Below are positions 53,901 through 62,254 of a DNA stretch of 64,000 nucleotides, one piece after another. The notes under the pieces were generated by a model that was given only the letters and a program-made list of their open reading frames with translations, searched no databases and was not told the origin of the DNA. The first letter of the stretch is position 1. Each line of letters opens with the position of its first letter. Position numbers and translations under genes: made by a program. Source of the stretch: G963678445 sp963678445 (GTDB lineage: Bacteria; Hydrogenedentota; Hydrogenedentia; Hydrogenedentales; G963678445); NCBI GenBank assembly GCA_963678445.1, contig OY782877.1:4774001-4838000 (forward strand), read 5' to 3'.

Positions 53901-54388
53901 CCATCGCCCAGGGCATTACCAACTCGGCCATGTGGCAACAGTACAGCGAAGGCAGTCATGCGGGCACCTATCCCGACTCCTGGAACATGATCAAAAACAC
54001 TGCCAACCCCGCCGATATCAATCCGGAAAACATCCTGATCAACGAATTCCGTCTGCGCGGCGTCAATCCGGAAATCCAATACCTGCGCATTGTAGAAGAA
54101 GAAGGACCGGTCGCCTTAAATACCAACGCATCCATCAGCTGTTCTGAGGGGTGCCCGGAAAGTGGACATTTTTCCTTCCGGCTCTCTGGTATTCCAGGAC
54201 GCAGCGCACACGCGCTCTTGGCGCCGGTAAAAAAACCGAAGCACGTAGATGGCGCTGGCATGCAAGTTGAAAACGGAGGCGCTTTAATTTCCGAAACCCA
54301 AGGATGGTATTACAACGATTCCTTGCAAGCCCTTGTTTTCAAAACCCTGCTCCCCCACGAAGCAAGGACAATTTCAGTGCAATGGTAA
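50954..54388 (+). CDS. Large secreted protein with predicted alpha/alpha-barrel C-terminal region
   Basis: A 1144-residue exported protein; AGGAG 9 bases before the ATG, signal peptide IALGTFLLLHSWVMA. The N-terminal half is beta-rich: a jelly-roll-like part, then a CARDB/NEW3-like segment (LSVKNTGRGMLEDPVQFALT). The second half (~690-1060) is helical with Trp/Tyr-rich repeats (LWSNAGCHILMGELPFYYGY, LASAYAVRAYCEAYRMTENQ, YLAHARYWAWTGLPFLYLWH), like (alpha/alpha)6 barrels of glycosidases or lyases. I cannot assign a GH/PL family. Position after GH172 suggests cooperation in degrading a glycan. No sorting tail is seen at the C-terminus. Confidence 0.68.
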   Translation: MKKNCSCSIPCIALGTFLLLHSWVMAVPQETGHIRIDYDFVAEFGAAQIDNSSSTSAASREAIKDRTQPAIFLHPKGSGDAVLTYPNVVIPEANENALPFLIFSIGMREGIEWNSSTANPNGVRFSIAINEQNIFTENLAQTIWQDHALSLEAWAGKSVSISFRTNAIEGNTAYDWALFGSPLLVSLNPVKDAAALPKVCTGAVWLQLESAKDTTLTFTWQEKEYEQPLAQGMHWLPLYFENRTPHVFEIANTDVTVKQTLWGRFPAKLAIENFALSSPLVLAERPFDVLLSVKNTGRGMLEDPVQFALTDLLSNEDAPSLLTAQAPQTLKDLAPGDTTLLRWQNLVAPKMMDCRLSLEVTPADGLLFPLLPFHVFPKEPTAWPDETASKEGVRYYAVQTNVQGNIQMRVAEDDSRRAYVHALVKQGEQWQTVGSLYPLAAATFLRASGERVEDTLHVETGKLTGDFAETEGRIGGQIVRGWYTFDPTAPRLKLHFELEAIEDIQLLSFQAPSFLAGDRAYGTQKDFAIFSGLEYLEKEEPSSSDRDLAYPLNERSVPAIHKIAAPIIAVQGADTLAALLWNPHQEWSTGNSYPAAYFNAPAPETGHTAIAMSLFAPSVGTYVQENTREAQHPFLLKKGEIISLEAWLVLDSATRYGTDSIVHGPHKGGLALQAYQHYFDVFGLPQPSLQPRSWQEEQALCLRGYTEAVWNEDPPGWSHCYSWKPDLLVGHATPMTLLQESVTNLEDKEKAAQTLQQVLTRAVEEKGPEMLWSNAGCHILMGELPFYYGYTAEAMQGMLEMAQKRLEQREKGMWVWRPQSEKYATLGTAGDHTLGQAAFGALLALRTARLTGDRQLMTEALDAMQQMLQYEVPRGAQTWECPLYQPDILASAYAVRAYCEAYRMTENQEYLAHARYWAWTGLPFLYLWHMDDYPTMQYNVIAVMGSTFFNHSWIGLPVVWCGLVYAYALQDLAEFDDSFAWKTIAQGITNSAMWQQYSEGSHAGTYPDSWNMIKNTANPADINPENILINEFRLRGVNPEIQYLRIVEEEGPVALNTNASISCSEGCPESGHFSFRLSGIPGRSAHALLAPVKKPKHVDGAGMQVENGGALISETQGWYYNDSLQALVFKTLLPHEARTISVQW

Positions 54389-54486
54389 CGTTCATAACGG
54401 TGTAAATAGCCATTTTTACTATGGTATACTGACGCGCTCTATTATCAGATAATGATGGATTCAACGGAAGTGAGAGGAACATAAGG

Positions 54487-55536
54487 ATGTCGAAAGTAGG
54501 CTTTGGTATTATCGGTTGTGGCAACATTGGCCCCATTCACGCGGAAAGTCTTCAACATGTCCCCGACGCCAAGTTGGTCGCCATCTCGGACATCGTTGAA
54601 GAAAGCGCCAAAAAACTGGCGGGAAAATATAACGCAATTGCGTACACCGATTACAAAGAAATGTTGAAGCGGGATGATATCGACGCAGTATGTCTGTGCG
54701 TGCCCAGTGGTCTGCGCGCAGAAATCGCGGAAGTTTGCGCCGCTGCGGGCAAACACATTCTGTCTGAAAAACCGCTTGAGGTGAGCACTGAACGCATTGA
54801 CCGGATTATCAATGCTACGGATAAAGCCGGGGTGAAACTGGGCTGTATCTTCCAAAGTCGTTTTTCCGAGGGCGCGCAACGCATTAAAGAAGCGCTTGAC
54901 CAAAATCGTTTCGGCACATTAGCCTTGGGCAACGCCTATATCAAATGGTATCGTTCGCCGGAATATTACGCCAGCGGCGCATGGCGCGGCACGCGCAAAC
55001 TGGATGGCGGCGGCGCTCTGATGAACCAGGGTATCCACCAGATCGACTTGCTGCAGTGGTTTATGGGACCGGTTAAAAGCGTATCGGCGAAAACGACGCG
55101 GGTGGTACATAAAGGACTGGAGGTAGAAGATCTAGCGGTCGCTATTCTGGAATTCGAAAACGGAGCGTTGGGCACCATCGAAGGCAGCACAGCCACATGG
55201 CCGGGCCATCCTGCCAAGGTAGAAATCCACGGCAGTGAAGGTGGTGCACAGCTGGAAGACGGTGCGATAAAATACTGGCGTTTCCAGGAAGCACAGGATA
55301 TCGATACAACGATCGAGGCCGCAATGAATGCGGAATCGGAATTGGGTTCGGGCGCAGCCGATCCGCTGGCCAGTTTGAAGATTGAAGGCCACCGTCGCCA
55401 AATCGAAGATTTCACCCAAGCTATCCTGAATGATTGCCCCCCCACTATTGATGGACGTGAGGGACGAAATGCGGTGCAACTTATCGAGGCGATTTATGAA
55501 TCTGCTGAAACAGGCAAGACAATCCTTTTGGGATAA
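54487..55536 (+). CDS. Gfo/Idh/MocA family oxidoreductase
   Basis: A 349-residue NAD(P)-dependent dehydrogenase. VGFGIIGCGNIGPIHAESL is the Rossmann dinucleotide motif; DAVCLCVPSGLRAEIAEVC and HILSEKPLEVSTERIDRII hold the EKP catalytic-lysine motif (~97); GGGALMNQGIHQIDLLQWFMG carries the GxxxDxGxHxxD-like region. Likely oxidises or epimerises a sugar or inositol released by the upstream hydrolases. Hairpin (55639-55675) follows downstream. Confidence 0.93.
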   Translation: MSKVGFGIIGCGNIGPIHAESLQHVPDAKLVAISDIVEESAKKLAGKYNAIAYTDYKEMLKRDDIDAVCLCVPSGLRAEIAEVCAAAGKHILSEKPLEVSTERIDRIINATDKAGVKLGCIFQSRFSEGAQRIKEALDQNRFGTLALGNAYIKWYRSPEYYASGAWRGTRKLDGGGALMNQGIHQIDLLQWFMGPVKSVSAKTTRVVHKGLEVEDLAVAILEFENGALGTIEGSTATWPGHPAKVEIHGSEGGAQLEDGAIKYWRFQEAQDIDTTIEAAMNAESELGSGAADPLASLKIEGHRRQIEDFTQAILNDCPPTIDGREGRNAVQLIEAIYESAETGKTILLG

Positions 55537-55638
55537 ATAGATTCCGTCGTCCTGAGGCAACTGGAACCGCAGGCGCTGTGCTCTTCTAACTGCTGTACGC
55601 GCTTGTTTTGCAGTGTTTTTTTCGATAAGGTATATATA

Positions 55639-55680
55639 CGCCCGGTAAGAACCATAAAAATGGGCTTACCGGGCGCTTTC
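55639..55680 (+). terminator. hairpin terminator after the first oxidoreductase gene
   Basis: Perfect 11-bp stem CGCCCGGTAAG (55639-55649) / CTTACCGGGCG (55665-55675), 15-base loop, then a weak CTTTCT tail. Probably a terminator of moderate strength. Confidence 0.75.
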
Positions 55681-55736
55681 TATACAATGTGAATGGTCCC
55701 CGTTAGCAAAATTAGATATAAATTTGAGGCATTACC

Positions 55737-56849
55737 GTGAAAAAACATCTTTTTTTACCAGAACTCCTTGCGGTTTCACGCATAAATGGCAAATTAGCAC
55801 CCCTGTTCAGACAGCACCTTCCCGCACGCTGTGCTACTTTTATTGTGCTTCTTCTCCTGATCGGCACCCTGAGTGGATGGAGTGAAACGGAGGAGGAATC
55901 CACGCCCAATACTGCCACTGCACAGATCGAGGAAGAGAAAGCTGTACCAGAAATCGTGGCTCGTATCGGTGATGACGTAATCACAGGGAAAGAATTTCAG
56001 CAGGATCTACAGTATCGCTGGCAACTTATGTCCGCCCAAAAAGGGGAAGCGTTTGTGCCTGACGCACAGTTTAAGCAGGATACGCTCGAAGAGCTTATCA
56101 ATGGACGCATTCTCTTTATTCTGGCGCGCAATCACCTTAAAAACCCGGTAACTGACGCAGAAATCGATGCCGAATTTAAAAAGGGAAAGGCGTCGCTGGG
56201 TACTGAGGAGGCCTATCAGAACTATCTGACCATGATGGGGCTGGATGAGGCTGGTGTACGGAGCGAAATCAAACGCCGACTTACTGTTGAAAGGTTTACA
56301 GAAGAAAAAACCAAAGATGTCGCGGTAAATGAAGATGAATTAAAGGAGGCCTTTGAGCAGTGGAAAGAGGCGGGACATCTGGAGCGCAAAACACTAACAG
56401 TGGACTTTTTGCATCTGTTTTGTCGCGCCCAGAAGACCGATGAGGCCGCTACCAAAGCCCTGGAACGAATCCAAAAGGCGCGTGAAGAGATTCTGGCTGG
56501 GAAAGATTTTGAGGCGGTAGTTCAGGAAGTATCGGACGACCTTTCTTCAAAGGCAGAGGGAGGCCTATACTACGAAGTACCTTTGGGACGTATGCCGCCG
56601 CAGGTAGATGAAAAGTTGCTTTCCTTGCCTATCGGCGAAGTTTCGGATGTTTTGTATTCCTTTGCCGGCTGGCATGTTGTCAAAGTTCTAGAGCGCAACG
56701 AAGCTGGTGCTCAGGTCCCTTACGAGAAGGTGCGTACAACATTGGAAAAGAAGTTGCTGGTGGAAAAACGTAAAGAGGTGTTGAACACCTTGATCGTGGA
56801 AGCCAAAAATCTCTTGAATATCGAAATTATCTCAACAGGAAAAAAATAA
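55737..56849 (+). CDS. Parvulin-type peptidyl-prolyl isomerase (SurA/PpiC-like)
   Basis: A 370-residue exported chaperone. GTG at 55737, GAGG upstream. One hydrophobic segment (TFIVLLLLIGTLSGW) near residue 40 serves as signal or anchor. A SurA-N-like helical domain (VARIGDDVITGKEFQQDLQY, LEELINGRILFILARN) precedes a rotamase domain (ILAGKDFEAVVQEVSDDLSS, PPQVDEKLLSLPIGEVSDVL, FAGWHVVKVLERN). Acts in the periplasm on outer-membrane or secreted proteins. The N-terminal extension before the hydrophobic part is unusually long. Confidence 0.9.
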   Translation: MKKHLFLPELLAVSRINGKLAPLFRQHLPARCATFIVLLLLIGTLSGWSETEEESTPNTATAQIEEEKAVPEIVARIGDDVITGKEFQQDLQYRWQLMSAQKGEAFVPDAQFKQDTLEELINGRILFILARNHLKNPVTDAEIDAEFKKGKASLGTEEAYQNYLTMMGLDEAGVRSEIKRRLTVERFTEEKTKDVAVNEDELKEAFEQWKEAGHLERKTLTVDFLHLFCRAQKTDEAATKALERIQKAREEILAGKDFEAVVQEVSDDLSSKAEGGLYYEVPLGRMPPQVDEKLLSLPIGEVSDVLYSFAGWHVVKVLERNEAGAQVPYEKVRTTLEKKLLVEKRKEVLNTLIVEAKNLLNIEIISTGKK

Positions 56850-56882
56850 TAGCCACTTGAGCAGCGTCTAAGGAGAGTACAG

Positions 56883-58148
56883 ATGAAGGTAATGAAACAA
56901 CTGGATGTCGCTATTATTGGCGGGGGCATGATTACGCATGACCTGATTCTACCTTCTGTGTATCACCTGCAACGCAGCATTGTTGGAAAAATTTCAGTCT
57001 GTGGACGGCGCACACCGCCTTTGAAGGTCTTGAAAGAAGAGAAGGAGTTCGCAGAGGCGTTCCCCGGACATGATTTCACTCCCTATCCCGCCCTGGATAC
57101 TCCGGAAGACAATCTGCAACCCGAGTTGTATAAAGAAGTATTGGCATCCTTGCCGCCACGTAACGCGGTCATCGTTGCCTTGCCCGACCAGTTGCACTAT
57201 ACCGTTGTCATGGAAGCGTTACGCCATGACCAGCATGTGCTATGCGTTAAACCGTTGGTGTTGAAATACGAACAGGCGGTGGAACTGGAAGCGTATGCGA
57301 AAGAAAAAGGACTCTTCGTCGGCATTGAGTACCACAAACGTTTTGATACGCGTTCGTTAATGGCAAAACGACAGTATGCACGGGGAGATTTCGGAGAATT
57401 CGCCATGGGCGAAGCGAAAATGATCGAACCGTATTTCTATCGTTTCAGCAGCTTCCAGCATTGGTTTACTGCCGATCAGACCGATCCTTTTGTCTATGTG
57501 GGATGTCACTACGTCGATCTCGTCTGTTTCATCACCGGACTACGTCCGGTAAACGTGTCCGTACAGGGATATAAGAAGAAATTCCCCAATGGCAAAGAGG
57601 CGTATATGTGGGCCAATGGGCGGGTCGTGTTTGAAAACGGCGCTATCCTTTCGGTAACCGATGGGCTGGGCTATCCCGATGATGGTGCAGGTAGTAATGA
57701 GCAATGTCTGACCATGTTCTGCGAAGGCGATGGAAAATCGGGGATGATCAAGCACAACGATCAATTCCGCGGCGTGCGTCACAGTTACCTGGAGAATATC
57801 GGCTGTGGCGGCACACGTTTCAATTATGTCAGCCCCGATTTCTACCGTCTGATTCCTTGGGACGGTCCGGGACTCAAGCCGGTAGGCTATGGCTTTGAAT
57901 CTATTGCGGCCTCGTTGCGCACTATGCATCGCATTGAAAATGAGGTAGCATCGCTGGAGGAAGAAGATGCCTTGTTACGGCGTCGTGAACGCATCCGCGA
58001 AGTGGACCAAATGGGACTCATCGCAACACCGGCTAATTCCAGTGTAAATGAATTGGTCACCGAGGCGGCGCGTATGTCGATCCTGCGTGATGGCGATATC
58101 GTCAACATCATATACGGCGACACCCCACACGTTGATCCGCGTTCGTAG
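56883..58148 (+). CDS. Gfo/Idh/MocA family oxidoreductase, long form
   Basis: A 421-residue dehydrogenase; AAGGAGAG before the ATG. N-terminal VAIIGGGMITHDLILPSVYH is the Rossmann motif, AVIVALPDQLHYTVVMEAL and HVLCVKPLVLKYEQAVELEA give a CVKP in place of EKP (Lys kept), and VYVGCHYVDLVCFITG the HxxD region. It is longer than the first oxidoreductase by 70 residues and diverged in sequence, so probably a different substrate. It follows the isomerase gene by 33 bases. Confidence 0.9.
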   Translation: MKVMKQLDVAIIGGGMITHDLILPSVYHLQRSIVGKISVCGRRTPPLKVLKEEKEFAEAFPGHDFTPYPALDTPEDNLQPELYKEVLASLPPRNAVIVALPDQLHYTVVMEALRHDQHVLCVKPLVLKYEQAVELEAYAKEKGLFVGIEYHKRFDTRSLMAKRQYARGDFGEFAMGEAKMIEPYFYRFSSFQHWFTADQTDPFVYVGCHYVDLVCFITGLRPVNVSVQGYKKKFPNGKEAYMWANGRVVFENGAILSVTDGLGYPDDGAGSNEQCLTMFCEGDGKSGMIKHNDQFRGVRHSYLENIGCGGTRFNYVSPDFYRLIPWDGPGLKPVGYGFESIAASLRTMHRIENEVASLEEEDALLRRRERIREVDQMGLIATPANSSVNELVTEAARMSILRDGDIVNIIYGDTPHVDPRS

Positions 58149-58222
58149 GAAAAAATATGTATGCACCGAAATTGTAGCACTCATAACAAATGCACGGACA
58201 CGGTAATACACGGAAAGATGGT

Positions 58223-60772
58223 ATGGACGAAGAAAAGCGCATACGGGAGTTAGAAGCGCATATCCGGCGCTTAAACTACGTGGTTGACCATCTTTTGGAA
58301 AAGCAGCCGCTGGATAAAGCCGCACAAGAACGTAAACGCCTTTTTAATGAGGCGCAAGCTTCCACCCCTCCCCCGCCTTCTGTTCAAAACGCTCCATCCG
58401 AAACAATGTCTACACGGTTGGTGTCTGATATGCGCCGCCAAGTTGACCATGCATTGCATGGTGATGAAGGCGAGGACATCGAAACCCATGTAGGCTCTGT
58501 CTGGTTAAGCCGTCTGGCGGTAATCGTCACCATGACCGCAGTAGTGCTGGGCGCACGCTACACCTTTCACCAAGCCTCCATTGGTTCGGGGGAAAAGGCC
58601 CTTATTGGCTATGGCGTCGCTGCCCTGTTTATCTTCTACGGACTCATTTTCCATAGTGACTATTTTTCGCAAGCCATTTTGGGCTGCGGACTAGCCTCGC
58701 TCTACTTTACCACCTATGCGATTTTCTTTGTCCCCGAGATGCGCATATTCAACGAACCCATGCTGGCAATCCCCTTACTTATTGGTTGTCTTCTTCTTTT
58801 CGCCGGTATCGCTTACTGGCGAACAAACCAGACTGTTGCCGGTATAGGACTATTTCTGGCGTACTATACCGTTATCGTCAGTTGCACCCAGGCACCCTCA
58901 CTGGAAAGCCATTCCCATGCACTAGCCACCTGCGCTGCATTGGCCCTGTTTACCCTCTTCTTCCATTACAGCTACCGCTGGCTCTTCCTTTCCTGGTCCG
59001 CTTTACTCGCCACGTACATCACCTATACCGTTTTTTTTCTAAATCAACCTGAGGAGTTCGAACTTGGCGCCACGCCTTACTTCTGGCTTTCCAATGGATT
59101 TCTGACGGCCTACTTCCTGCTGTTTTCTCTTACCTGCATCACCGACGCACGAAAAACCGGCGAGTACCTGCGGTCGATCCCCTGGATGGCCACCCTGAAT
59201 ACCCTCATCTTCTTCATCCTGATTCATCGCAGCCTGGAAGCCTATTACCCTGCACAGCAAGGTGCATTCCGCGCTTCCCTGGCAGCCCTGCTACTCTTTT
59301 TCGCCTTCCTCTCCGAGACCGCCAGCCCTCACCGCAACTACCTCTTTCAAGTCTTTATTGCGCTTGCCGTCATTATCGCTACCTTGGCGTTACAAGCCTT
59401 CCTTTCCACCCACCGTGAAATTCTCTACATTGCCTTCGCCACAGAGTCCTTGTGCCTGCTTTTGCTGTATAAACACACCGCTGCAGTCGCCTTCAAACTT
59501 CTTTCCCTGCTGTTGATGATTGTCACCACGCTCGCCTGCCTGGCAAACATAAAAAACAATACCACCCTTACGCTTGGTGCATTTACGCTTCCCTCCAACT
59601 GGATAATCGCGGCAGGCGTTTCCACCGTTTTTTGCATCAACAGTTGGTGCTACGAAAAATTCATCCGTATCCTGCGGCCTGAAAACCGCACGAGCAGCGG
59701 ACATTGGTTTTTCGCCGATACCTTTTTCGACATTCATCCCCAAACCGCAGCGCTACTCTCGGCGGCCTGCGCGACACTACTCGTACTGGCGCTTACGATT
59801 ATTCAGGAAGGCGAAACTCTCACGCTTCCCTTTATCCTCACCGGTGAAAGTCTTCTCTTCGCCGCGATTGGACTCATCTTGATGACGCCCCAAATTGGAA
59901 TTGGCAGTGTTTTGCTCCTGGGGGCAGCCCACGTATGCTTTCATATTTTCCTGTGGCTTCCTGTTCAGGGATTTGAGGAACAAGAGAATTACCTTTTCTA
60001 CACCCTGTTCCTTGCAGGCGCTACCTACTTTGGCGCATACACCTGGGATCGATTCCTGCATCGCTACACCCATAAAGAATCCGAATGGGAACAACAGCTC
60101 CTCTCTCTACTTCCCTATCTGGCCGCCACTTTCCTGCTGATCACCCTCCTTACCCAACAACTCACTCCCCTCTATATGCCCTTATCACTCAGCGGCGTAG
60201 GGGTAGCCCTCATCGCTATTGGGCTTCTATGCCGTTATATCTCGTTGCAGGCCTCCGGCATCCTCTCACTCATTTCGGGAGGGGTACTGCTATACCTGTT
60301 CACCATCGACCACGACAGTCACCTCCTTCAAGACAACTACTTTTTGCCCTGCATGTTGCTCTTACTCCTCTGCTGGTTGCTCACCGAACGCCTCTTCTGG
60401 TTCTTCCGCCGCCAACATCAGCACGATGGACTACTGCGCACCATCCTGATTACGCTTGCCTGCCTGCTTGGTGCAGCAAGCTTCCACCACTGGGCCACTC
60501 CCACCTATCGCGTCGTCTGTCTGCTTGGACTGGCCGTAGCCACGCTATTGCTAGGCGTCTTTTTCCATGAAAGCCGCTACCGTTGGAATGCCTTGCTCTT
60601 GTTCGTTCTCGTCAGCATACAAGGATTCCTGTTGGTACGCGAACTCTCCGAATGGCAACAGCTCCTCACCTTCATTCTCGCTGCACTTATCTTGCTTATC
60701 GTATCCTGGGGCTACTCCCGGCACCACCGTAGAAGAGGGGCCAGGAACCCCAACCGATTCCACTATGGATGA
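58223..60772 (+). CDS. DUF2339 polytopic membrane protein
   Basis: About 849 residues. ATG at 58223, GGAAAG upstream; MDEEKRIRELEAHIRRLNYVVDHLLEK is a coiled-coil N-terminus. After ~95 residues VGSVWLSRLAVIVTMTAVVLGARYTF and GEKALIGYGVAALFIFYGLI are the conserved DUF2339 opening. Some 20 or more hydrophobic helices fill the rest. The family is large and of unknown function in many bacteria. The last 8 bases overlap the next gene's start (ATGGATGA), suggesting translational coupling. Confidence 0.87.
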   Translation: MDEEKRIRELEAHIRRLNYVVDHLLEKQPLDKAAQERKRLFNEAQASTPPPPSVQNAPSETMSTRLVSDMRRQVDHALHGDEGEDIETHVGSVWLSRLAVIVTMTAVVLGARYTFHQASIGSGEKALIGYGVAALFIFYGLIFHSDYFSQAILGCGLASLYFTTYAIFFVPEMRIFNEPMLAIPLLIGCLLLFAGIAYWRTNQTVAGIGLFLAYYTVIVSCTQAPSLESHSHALATCAALALFTLFFHYSYRWLFLSWSALLATYITYTVFFLNQPEEFELGATPYFWLSNGFLTAYFLLFSLTCITDARKTGEYLRSIPWMATLNTLIFFILIHRSLEAYYPAQQGAFRASLAALLLFFAFLSETASPHRNYLFQVFIALAVIIATLALQAFLSTHREILYIAFATESLCLLLLYKHTAAVAFKLLSLLLMIVTTLACLANIKNNTTLTLGAFTLPSNWIIAAGVSTVFCINSWCYEKFIRILRPENRTSSGHWFFADTFFDIHPQTAALLSAACATLLVLALTIIQEGETLTLPFILTGESLLFAAIGLILMTPQIGIGSVLLLGAAHVCFHIFLWLPVQGFEEQENYLFYTLFLAGATYFGAYTWDRFLHRYTHKESEWEQQLLSLLPYLAATFLLITLLTQQLTPLYMPLSLSGVGVALIAIGLLCRYISLQASGILSLISGGVLLYLFTIDHDSHLLQDNYFLPCMLLLLLCWLLTERLFWFFRRQHQHDGLLRTILITLACLLGAASFHHWATPTYRVVCLLGLAVATLLLGVFFHESRYRWNALLLFVLVSIQGFLLVRELSEWQQLLTFILAALILLIVSWGYSRHHRRRGARNPNRFHYG

Positions 60773-62096
60773 TGTATCCCTGCACAAAGATCCGCGCGCA
60801 AAAGCCGCGCGTGACATCTGCACACAACTGCGCAAAGCAGGTTTCCGCGCTCTTTTTGCAGGCGGCTGTGTACGCGACGCCCTTCTTGGCATGCGCCCAC
60901 GCGACTACGACATCGCCACCGATGCGCACGTATCCGACATCTGCCGTATTTTCCCAAAAACCATTAACATCGGTGCCGCCTACGGCGTTGCCATCGTCGT
61001 CCTCCCCCAAGGCCACTTTGAAGTCACCACTTTCCGACAAGACGGGCCCTACCTCGATGGACGTCATCCAAGCAACATCCAGTTCACTACGCCTGAAGAA
61101 GACGCAAAACGGCGTGATTTCACCATCAACGCCCTTTTTTACGATCCGGAAACCGCGCAAATACTGGACTATGTAGGCGGACAGGACGATCTGGAAAACA
61201 AGCTACTGCGCGCTGTAGGCGATCCCGCGCAACGTTTCCAGGAAGACCATCTGCGCCTCATGCGGGCTGTTCGATTCAGCGCACGGCTCGGCTATCCCCT
61301 CGATTCCGCTACGCAAGCCGCCATGAAAGCACAAGCGCACCTGATTCAGCACACCAGCGTAGAGCGCATCCGCGATGAACTTATCAAAGTACTCACCGAA
61401 GGGGGCGCTGAAAAAGCACTGCGTTGTATGGAGGAGGTCGGGTTGTTACCGCACATCCTGCCGGAAATTGCAGCCATGAAGGGTGTGGAGCAACCTGCGG
61501 CATTCCACCCCGAAGGCGACGTATTCGAACATACCCTGCTCATGCTCACCCATCTCGTCACCCCCTCACCTACCCTCGCCATGGGTGCACTGCTCCACGA
61601 CGTTGGAAAACCCCTCACCCAGACTTTTGAAGACCGTATCAGGTTCAACCACCACAACAAAGTAGGCGCACGACTCAGCGAAACCATCTGCCGCCGACTT
61701 CGTTTCTCCAATGAACAAATCGAACACATCGCCTGGCTGGTTGAACAGCATATGCGCTTCGCCAGCGTCCCGGATATGCGCGAAAGCCGCCGTCGCCGTT
61801 TTGTACGTGAACCCGGCTTCGACGAGCTGCTCCTGCTATGTCGCGCCGACTGCCTGGCCAGTCACGGCGACCTCAGCACCGTACAATGGGTGCAGGAGTA
61901 TCAGGAAAACCTCCCCCCCGAATCCCTGCGCCCTTCCCCCTTGCTCCGTGGGCACGATCTCATTGCCATGGGATACGCTCCCGGCCCGCTTATGGGTGAA
62001 ATCCTCCACGCTGTCGAAGACGCCCAACTGGAAGACCTAATCGGAGATAAAGCCACCGCGCAACAATACGTGCGCGACCACTGGCCAAAACCATAA
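60765..62096 (+). CDS. CCA tRNA nucleotidyltransferase / poly(A) polymerase family with HD domain
   Basis: About 443 residues. ATG at 60765 overlaps the DUF2339 stop; a longer in-frame start is disfavoured because its extra 66 residues are unconserved. Class II nucleotidyltransferase head: FAGGCVRDALLGMRPRDYDIATDA (two catalytic Asp), RRDFTINALFYD, and the RNA-binding RFQEDHLRLMRAVRFSARLGY motif. An HD domain follows (HPEGDVFEHTLLML, ALLHDVGKP). It adds or repairs the CCA end of tRNA; a poly(A) polymerase role cannot be excluded. The HD part often gives phosphatase/phosphodiesterase activity. Confidence 0.92.
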   Translation: MDDVSLHKDPRAKAARDICTQLRKAGFRALFAGGCVRDALLGMRPRDYDIATDAHVSDICRIFPKTINIGAAYGVAIVVLPQGHFEVTTFRQDGPYLDGRHPSNIQFTTPEEDAKRRDFTINALFYDPETAQILDYVGGQDDLENKLLRAVGDPAQRFQEDHLRLMRAVRFSARLGYPLDSATQAAMKAQAHLIQHTSVERIRDELIKVLTEGGAEKALRCMEEVGLLPHILPEIAAMKGVEQPAAFHPEGDVFEHTLLMLTHLVTPSPTLAMGALLHDVGKPLTQTFEDRIRFNHHNKVGARLSETICRRLRFSNEQIEHIAWLVEQHMRFASVPDMRESRRRRFVREPGFDELLLLCRADCLASHGDLSTVQWVQEYQENLPPESLRPSPLLRGHDLIAMGYAPGPLMGEILHAVEDAQLEDLIGDKATAQQYVRDHWPKP

Positions 62097-62254
62097 AAAG
62101 ACTTTTTCATTACAATTAAACAATTTACGAAAACACCAAATTAAAGAAGACTATAATTTCAAAAACTACAATATCGCTTTCTACGAATCATCTGGTTATA
62201 ATGGCTCTCTGTTTTTAAGAGAATTAACCCCACTATTCTTCTAAGGACCAAATC

